From the NCBI RefSeq assembly GCF_964204645.1, contig NC_134028.1:21922153-21986152 (forward strand): 64,000 bases of DNA, read 5' to 3'. The notes under the pieces were generated by a model. That model searched no databases, had not been told where the DNA came from, and worked only from the letters and a program-made list of their open reading frames with translations. Of the stretch, positions 57,462 to 64,000 are shown piece after piece. A program made the position numbers and the translations under genes. Positions within the stretch are counted from its first letter, which is position 1, and each line of letters starts with the position of its first letter. The DNA is from Tubulanus polymorphus (Eukaryota; Nemertea; Palaeonemertea; Tubulaniformes; Tubulanidae).

Positions 57462-59976
57462 ATGTGCGGACACAAATGCAAAGATGTATGTAGCATTTTG
57501 GGAGCGATATTCGTACGAACGATTATCACGTTTTTCATGCTAATTACGATTTGGCGAGTCACCGTGGGCTACGGAACGGTTTACTGGCTGTTGTCTTTGT
57601 CGCTGGTTCCGTTAGTTGCCGAAGGAATCTATCGACTCATCAGATATAAAGGAGCCGAAACTAATAGATGGTAATGTAGATTATAATATAACGTTTCGGT
57701 GTTGACTAAGACTATTCATTCACCGTTATTAACTGATTCGGTGATGATTTGTTTTTAGGTTCTGCGTTTGTTTCTCGTTATTTCTCCTCCCGGTCGTTGT
57801 CTGTATTTGGCTACTGCAGTTGAAGTATAACGAATGTATCCTCGACGCGATTCAGAACTCCACCCGTCAAAGCCTTTGCGAAGGCGATACTATCGCGATG
57901 TCACATGAGAGAATATTCGGGGTAAGAATGACGTTACTAAGTTTTTTCATTTTTCGTATTGATAACTGATGTTCATAAAGGATAAAGCTTGGCACCCATC
58001 ATTCTTAGAGAGTAGGAACCTCGTTGAAGAAAAGTGAGGGTGCCATTTTTTTCATTGTTATCTAACTGCCATGACAACATACTTATTATCGTTCTATGGT
58101 GTCAAAAATGCATAATTGTGAAATTTTTCTATTTGGATGGTGCTCTGGGAATTATTGGATACATTTTCACTCTTTTTTAAATCTCGACTGGTATTTTTAT
58201 GCTGATTCTAATTATCAAGGTTAAAGAACTCAACTAGTAACATTTATTTACCCATAATATTTTCAGTCTTATCCCCCAAAAATGCCATATGTTTGGCACT
58301 TTTTATCAAGGCCTAACTTTTTTTCTATACTTGATACTATTTATGGAAAAAACTCACAATGTATATACCACAATGATTTCATAGGACCCAGGATTCTTCT
58401 GTTACCATTATACATTTTTGACACCATAGAAGGGTAAGAAGCCTGTTGGCATGGCAACTAGAAAACAATGATATAAAATGGCACCCTCCCTTTTCTGAAA
58501 CTTCGAGAATTCTATACTTTCTAAAAATAATGGGTGCCAAGCTTTATCCTTTTCTGCACACTCGGCTCAATAAGCTCTTGGACTAGTGTTTATGAATGGT
58601 CAATGGTTCATCGTTAATAACGTTGATGGATAATCTATCAATATGAGTATGGGAGCGATGTTTCGTTGTACATATGCCAACATGTACTAAATTATCGGGA
58701 GAACATTCCCAAGCCCGACAGAGGTGGATACCTCAGTTGTTGATATGAAAGAAATTCTTTATCAGCTTAGTCACTCGGCGTAAGAACATTTTTGACGCCG
58801 TAGAAACCGTTACAATAATGTTTATATAGATTGATACCTAGTATGCGTTATATGAGGGTTTCTATGTGAGTCGATGTGCACTACGTCATCAATATTGGAG
58901 TTTCAATTTTTGATAAACGTTTAAAATCATTTTGAGAGGATGTGCGCTACGTCATCGATATATCGGGCTTTGACTGGTTGCCGGTCAATCGATTCAATTT
59001 TCGAAATCTAAAAAATCTAAAATCAAATCTAAAATAACTTAATTGATGTTAATTTCATATAATCTATTTTACATTATTTATTATCGACAATATAAAGCAA
59101 CGTAAGTGTTCTTTTTTTCAAGTTAGTTTTCTTGTTTGCCTATCAGATCTCCATTATTACACTGATGTGTGTGTATGAAACCACGGTAGATAAATTTCAA
59201 GGAAGTGAAAGGAATAAGGAATCCAGAAATTTTACAATCGAGATCATCTTATGTTTTGTTATCCATTTGACATCACAGCTTTTGTCTATATTGAATTATT
59301 GATCGACACCATTTGTGATTCTAATTCTATGTATAATTTGTAGATACGCGTAGCAGTTCCTCAACTCTCTCAACTCAATTGGATTATGAGTATTCAGCAG
59401 GTTATGGTTATCGTGCTCGGTGTCGGTCGATGTTTTTTGCCGTGCAATTACAGTGGTCGTGTCCGTTTGGCTCAAATGTTATTGGGGCTCATCGCTAACG
59501 GCGCTGACGTCATCGAATTTTTTCAACTGCAACAAGATTTTGAAATCTCGGACGTACGCGATCTGGCCGCTTACGTTCACTTAGCCTTGTGGACGTTCAG
59601 TATGCTGCCATTCTGTTTCTCACTGAGTCTAGTTGATGAACAAGACGCGGATCCCGTACTTGAATCGACGACCGACGAAAGTCTGGATGAGTCGATAAAG
59701 CCAAACACGATATTGTTCAAGGATATATTGATTTATCAACGCTGGGCAGTGATTCTAGATGCCGTATGTATGGATGGACCCTTCCTAGTGATGAGGATAT
59801 GTTTCATGATTTGGTACAAAATAACCACGAGTTCGCTGCTATTTTTCTCTGTGAAAAATGCCTTGAAGTTGGTCGGAGGAGTGGCCCTGTTTTTCATGAT
59901 GCTGCCGCGCTGTTCCGGCCAAGGGAAAGCTGCAAGACGAGAAAGGAAAGTGTCGCCAGAAGATATTGAAATGTAG
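57462..59976 (+). CDS. TMEM26: TMEM26-family membrane protein, copy B
   Basis: Exons 57462-57670, 57759-57921 and 59344-59976 give 334 residues. Exons 1 and 2 are the same length as in copy A (209 and 163 bp) and all introns share phase. The protein keeps ITIWRVTVGYGTVYWLLSL, VGRCFLPCNYS, LLLGLIANGADVIEFFQ and CMDGPFLVMRICFMIWYK. The acidic loop and C-terminal tail are the most diverged parts. Intron 2 is ten times longer than in copy A (1,422 versus 138 bases) because of a foldback element and a dispersed repeat. Confidence 0.9.
57977..58554. mobile_element. Foldback MITE in intron 2 of TMEM26 copy B
   Basis: Arms 57977-58118 and 58406-58554 are imperfect reverse complements of about 140-150 bases, beginning AAAGGATAAAGCTTGGCACC and including GTGCCATTTT, TGCCATGACAAC and CTATGGTGTCAAAAATG. 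There is no coding capacity. Confidence 0.8.
58855..59005. repeat. Dispersed repeat, partner of 54235-54430
   Basis: Two GTGCRCTACGTCATC boxes are followed by GATATATCGGG and GACTGGTTGCCGGTC; the reverse complement of this set occurs upstream of TMEM26 copy A. Confidence 0.55.
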
Positions 59977-60588
59977 TAATTATACGTGATTTACATGTGA
60001 AGCATTCCTCCTTTACTAAATGCCTCTCTGAATCTAGTATTTAGGTCTAAATGGTCGTACATACTATAAACTAAACTCAATTAATTGATGAAAACAGTCA
60101 AACAAAATATAATTAGCTGAGAAAATTAGAAACTTAAGATTCGGTCGGGTTTTAGTGGTATTCATGGATATCTACGATTTGGAAAACACTTTGCAAATTC
60201 TGATTCGAATAGATGTGAATTTAAACCCCGTCATTCATCTATGCACCATTCTGAAAAACCATGATAATCTCAACGAATATCAAATAGCTTCTAACACCTG
60301 CAAAAACAATTCGTCCACTTCACAAAACTACAATAGACAAAATGCTGGTGCTTAAAGGATTTCAGTATTTTCAGGTCGAGTCATTAAATCAGATTTGATG
60401 TTCAAAAGCTGCTAGGATGATATGTATTCTGAGAGACGATACTTGGGTGAATAACAACAGTTCAATTGACACATGTTTAATGGGATGCTAGGTCTATAAC
60501 AAACAACTGTTTTGTGTTAGGGGTTAAGTAATTTCTATACAGTATTTTGTCCGAGAGCTCCTCTATCAGAAAGGAATTAAGTCTGTCG
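59977..60588. other. Gene-free stretch
   Basis: 3' flank of TMEM26 copy B. An open frame at 60164-60355 (Asn-rich, no recognised domain) is probably chance. Confidence 0.35.
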
Positions 60589-60596
60589 TATAAAAA
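60589..60596 (+). promoter_or_regulatory. TATA box of the cationic peptide gene
   Basis: TATAAAAA lies 70-80 bases before a GTAAGT donor at 60667, which pairs with the acceptor ending at 61014. This predicts a short non-coding first exon of about 60617-60666. Confidence 0.5.
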
Positions 60597-61030
60597 CAGT
60601 TGAGAAAACCGGAAAATTTAACTCTCATCGAAAGCATTTTCGACTTGTTACAGAGTGAAAGATTCCGTAAGTAATGTTTTGCTTTGTAGTTTTTCTGTTA
60701 TTTTCTTACTTGCTGCGGATGTGAAAGTGTAAGAATATTTATGTCAGCCAATGTAATAAAATGCTCCATGCACGTTCAGTATTCATTGATGAACCGCTTG
60801 ACCTTCTACCTAAATACATAAAATCGTAATTTTAGTTCTTTGCACCATTGGCAAAACTTTCTTGCAAATGGAAATGGTAATTCATCAATAGTAGTAGCTT
60901 AAACGTCCATTTAATTGGTCATCATTGACTAATTCACCCAGAGAGCTGATGTTGGAGTAAATATCATTCTCAAATATATTTCCTCAATAATAATCTGTAA
61001 TTCATTGATTACAGAAGAATCCCCGGTAAA

Positions 61031-61270
61031 ATGAAATTGTCGGCAGTTTTTGTATTGTGTGTTTTACTGGTGGTCGCCGTTACTGGTGATCAAATAGAAC
61101 GAGCTCTTCGAGACGCTGAAAATGCTGGACACGACCCGCTGGAGTTGATGGAGGCCAGACGAACCGTTCAACTGATGAAACGAGGATGGTTCAAGAAAGT
61201 CTGGAGAAAAATCAAGGAACACTGTTCTATTGGTTACGACGGTGGCTTCAGAGCTCAATGCAGTGGTTAG
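61031..61270 (+). CDS. Prepropeptide of a cationic, two-cysteine peptide (antimicrobial-peptide-like)
   Basis: A 79-residue precursor. Residues 1-19 form a signal peptide (LSAVFVLCVLLVVAVTG). An acidic propeptide (about 20-51) follows and ends in a dibasic Lys-Arg site. The predicted mature peptide is 28 residues: an amphipathic, strongly cationic helix-like start (GWFKKVWRKIKEH) and two cysteines 12 residues apart, probably bridged. Acidic pro-part, KR cleavage and GWFKK start are the classic design of membrane-active antimicrobial peptides, such as the sea-urchin centrocins and tunicate styelins, but I take this as convergence rather than homology. A non-coding first exon with TATA box is predicted upstream. 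Activity is inferred, not shown. Confidence 0.7.
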   Translation: MKLSAVFVLCVLLVVAVTGDQIERALRDAENAGHDPLELMEARRTVQLMKRGWFKKVWRKIKEHCSIGYDGGFRAQCSG

Positions 61271-62537
61271 AATCATTAAATGAACACATGATATACTTTC
61301 ATGAATAGTAAATATAGTATATAGGTTTATTGAGTAAACGGTAATAATGTATTGAGTCTAATTTTTTTACCATTTCTGAGACACTGTCATTTGATTCCAA
61401 AAAGGTGGTTAGACACACGTTTTAATTATTATCCGTGTAATCGCATAGTTGCAGGGGTCATTATCTGGGGTTTTAGAAAATTTGGGACGTAGCAATAGAT
61501 AATCAGGGCTCCGTAATCAACTGTGGCAATCGAGGACCAATCACCAGGCGAAATAGTGCGCGTTATGACATACTAACAGGATTTAATCTCAGAAAAACTT
61601 TGCAAAATACCTTTCCTTCTATAGACGAACGGACGACCGACGAAAAGTGAACGCAGAGAACAAATTCAATTAGTAATCCCCAACTGCAAATCTGCTAAAA
61701 TAACATATTACCATGATTTTCATATTTATCATTTTGCGGTTTTCAATTTTCATTTTTAAGACGAATGCATACTACGTATGGTAAATATGTTAATGCGATT
61801 AAGTATCAAATATTTTCTAATCACTGGATTATTGATACAATATGATTAAGATATCATTTGAAGATAAACTAAACCTTATTTACGTGACGTAACACCGCAT
61901 CTTGTCACTGCGTTTGACCACCAATACCTGGCGAAGTCGAAAAAACATATGGCTGCAAGACCACCACATGCTGAACGGAACTATTCTAGAAAAGCTCACA
62001 CAAATACGCATTATATGTTATTAGAGTTTTATAGATAAAGTACGTACGAAAAAAACGAATAATTCCGATAAAACTTGATGGAAATAAATCACTTAAGATT
62101 GGGTTAGTCTTTCTATTCTCAGATTTTATCACCCGACTGTTTGTATTTACAAGCTCATTGTTGCTTCAAACCAGCCCTTCGTCATAATGCCTACTCAGGG
62201 TATCACCTATATCGAATCATTATTTATTGATGTTATCAATGGTTTGTAGGAAAATGAAATCCATTTATATCAATATCAAGATCACCCAGAAATGGTTGGA
62301 GCACTCAACAATGGATGGAACATCCGGCAATTGATGGCACGGCGTCCCGGTGTCCAATTTAGAACGTAAAATCCGTAACCCAGCTGAATATTTCATCTTA
62401 TCCAACCTTGTTATCAGACATTAATCAACATCTACACGCGAGTTTTATATTATCATGGATTCAAAGATTAGGACGATTTGGTTTTGTATATTTCACGATA
62501 CTCATGAGTTACGAATATTCGTTTTGTTTTCGAATCA
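61271..62537. other. Gene-free stretch
   Basis: No gene is visible. The word CTGTGGCAATCGAGGA at 61522 recurs at 63039 next to a tRNA-like SINE head, so an old SINE body may lie near 61440-61560. Confidence 0.4.
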
Positions 62538-63406
62538 TTAACTGATGACATAATTTACGTAAACTACAGCGGTTATTGTAAGTAATGTAACGTATGATTT
62601 GGTCTGTGCGCCTTTGCTCGTTGTACAAATGTTGTATCTTTTATCCGACTCATGACAGTGGTTTTTATTCGGTCCGATACAAGCGGCGTAGCCCATCGCG
62701 TGCGCTATATAATTCTGTTCAACGACCCCGTTAAACAGGAATGACATCGGTCCTCGCGCGTAGATCGACACGTCTTCGCCACCGTGCGTCTCCTCTTTCA
62801 GGTTGATACCGGATTCCTGCCTATATTTCAAAGCCCCTGCCGAGAGATAGAGAAAGTATGTGAACGTTATCACAAAAATAACGGGTTTTATGCTGCTGCT
62901 GCGGCAAGTGATGAACCGCCAGGATCGCTAGTAGTTACTTAGTCGTCTCCGTGTGGCTCCGTCGGTAGAGTGCTGCGCTACTGTGCTTGCGTGTTCGAAT
63001 CTCTAGCGTTCAATGAAGCCTCTTCGTTCGACTGTGGCAATCGAGGATTCCGCTTTTGCCACAGAAATGTGAAATATTTGACCCCCACAAATTTCCTCAC
63101 AAATCAACAATGCAACCCTGATTCTGCAAAGGTTTTACTGATACCAAGACCCATCACAGCAACCCCTTGCCCACAAACATCCAACCGCCAGATTTTCGAA
63201 CCCGCTCCCCTGTCAGGATGGAATTAGGACCAATCCCTTGTGAAAATGTAGTGTGCAGTTTGGGGTTTTAATTGACAAACCTGTTTGTTTTGGCGTGAGT
63301 AGTTGACGGGAACCGTTAGTTTTACTGATGGCGTAACCGGGTCCGTTAGTGTACATGAGAGTCGTGAACGGTAGATTGGACGTGTCGTTTTCGTAATCAT
63401 TCAAAC
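62538..63406 (-). CDS. Alkaline phosphatase, last two exons (partial)
   Basis: Exons 63281-63406 and 62538-62836 join in phase 1 and encode the C-terminal 140 residues. The first gives PFTTLMYTNGPGYAI; the second gives ETHGGEDVSIYARGPMSFLF and QNYIAHAMGYAACIG. The THGGEDV motif holds the active-site zinc-ligand histidine of the family. The end (SYVTLLTITAVVYVNY) is a short hydrophobic tail consistent with a GPI-anchor signal, so the enzyme probably sits on the outer cell surface and hydrolyses phosphomonoesters. The 5' exons must lie beyond 64000; none is visible between 63407 and the window edge. A tRNA-like SINE lies in the intron. Confidence 0.9.
62951..63009 (+). repeat. tRNA-derived SINE head
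   Basis: TGGCTCCGTCGGTAGAGTG (A-box region) and GTGTTCGAATCTC (B box) are spaced as in tRNA genes. The 3' acceptor side does not pair, so this is a SINE in the last intron of the alkaline phosphatase rather than a tRNA. Confidence 0.55.
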
Positions 63407-64000
63407 CTGAAATTATCGATAAGTATAAATAAGATTTCATTATACAAATCAATTAAATGATAACAATAAATTCATTAATTCGTGATTCACCAAACAAACA
63501 GGCAATATTGTGAATAAAGCTAAAAAGCAAAGATCACGGGTTTTTTGCCTGGCCGATATGAACGCCCGCACTATGAAGCCTGCGAAGTTTCTTCGACATC
63601 GGTCTTTATAAGTTAGTTCATGTACGGTTTTCTTTCAGGAAGCGTCACATACGGGTTAAGACATGCACTAGATATGTGGACCGAAATGAGCGTCAAGAAA
63701 CAAAGTCATGATGCAACAACTTCGAAGTGTATCGAGGATAACGAAGACACAATGCTTCCACTAATACAGCCCATCGGTGGCGGTTGTATGAACTAAAAAG
63801 GACACGGGCGGTCAAGATTAATGTGCGCCGACATAAACTCAGGAAATACTATACGATTACATAGATAGCATAGAGTTCGGTGTTAATATATGAAAATGGT
63901 TGGTATCAAAAATGCATAAAGAGATTCCTTTAAGAGATGTTTTTTTTGCTGGTATGAATTATACATTATGCATTATAGATAGAGTCTTGGATGCTGCACC
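63407..64000. other. Right edge, presumed alkaline phosphatase intron
   Basis: No exon of the phosphatase and no other gene can be supported. Confidence 0.4.

Noticed and set aside
60155-60355. 66-codon Asn-rich frame
   Set aside because: Starts at GTG, has no domain or splice signals and lies in AT-rich sequence where such frames arise by chance.

Overview
The window is AT-rich animal DNA: intron-bearing genes with GT/AG splice sites, long intergenic stretches and many small inverted-repeat elements. The gene families (FMRFamide-receptor-like class A GPCRs, a methuselah-like receptor, neurexin, SLC16 transporters, TMEM26, alkaline phosphatase) point to a bilaterian invertebrate, most likely a lophotrochozoan. 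The sequence alone does not fix the phylum.

0.4-12 kb: a two-exon gene for a small secreted 8-cysteine peptide (599-1143) is followed by a broken GPCR (1407-1979). Next comes a 3,485-bp head-to-tail duplication (2946-6430 and 6431-9905); each unit carries a nearly identical intronless class A GPCR on the minus strand. A second, truncated copy of the peptide gene lies just right of the duplication (9979-10046). It is followed by an element of about 2 kb with 30-bp inverted ends (10250-12311). 13-18 kb: minus-strand neurexin exons cover LNS4, LNS5, the third EGF domain and most of LNS6. A decayed copy of the last of these exons sits at 2.9 kb and, in part, at 6.4 kb, so the peptide and GPCR genes may lie inside a neurexin intron or immediately 3' of the visible exons.

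19-28 kb: repeat-rich, with arrays of a GGGGATTTTTACC-type motif, a reverse-transcriptase fragment interrupted by an 83-bp-arm foldback, a pogo-like MITE and an orphan copy of the peptide-gene upstream block. 27-38 kb: a methuselah-like receptor (27235-30862), a GPCR 3' fragment beside the second intact 8-cysteine peptide gene (32660-33463), a further class A GPCR (34204-35196) and a group A bHLH factor (36228-36815).

38-60 kb: three tandem four-exon SLC16-like transporters on the minus strand, with a degraded LINE between copies 2 and 3. A TMEM26 3' fragment lies to their left and two complete three-exon TMEM26-family genes to their right. 60-64 kb: a prepropeptide gene for a cationic, two-cysteine peptide resembling an antimicrobial peptide (61031-61270), and the last two exons of an alkaline phosphatase (62538-63406, minus).

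The main theme is local duplication: peptide genes, GPCRs, transporters and TMEM26 genes all occur as fresh or decaying tandem copies. The best candidate for something undescribed is the 8-cysteine peptide family, which has a conserved gene structure, a shared upstream block and GPCR remnants next to both intact members.
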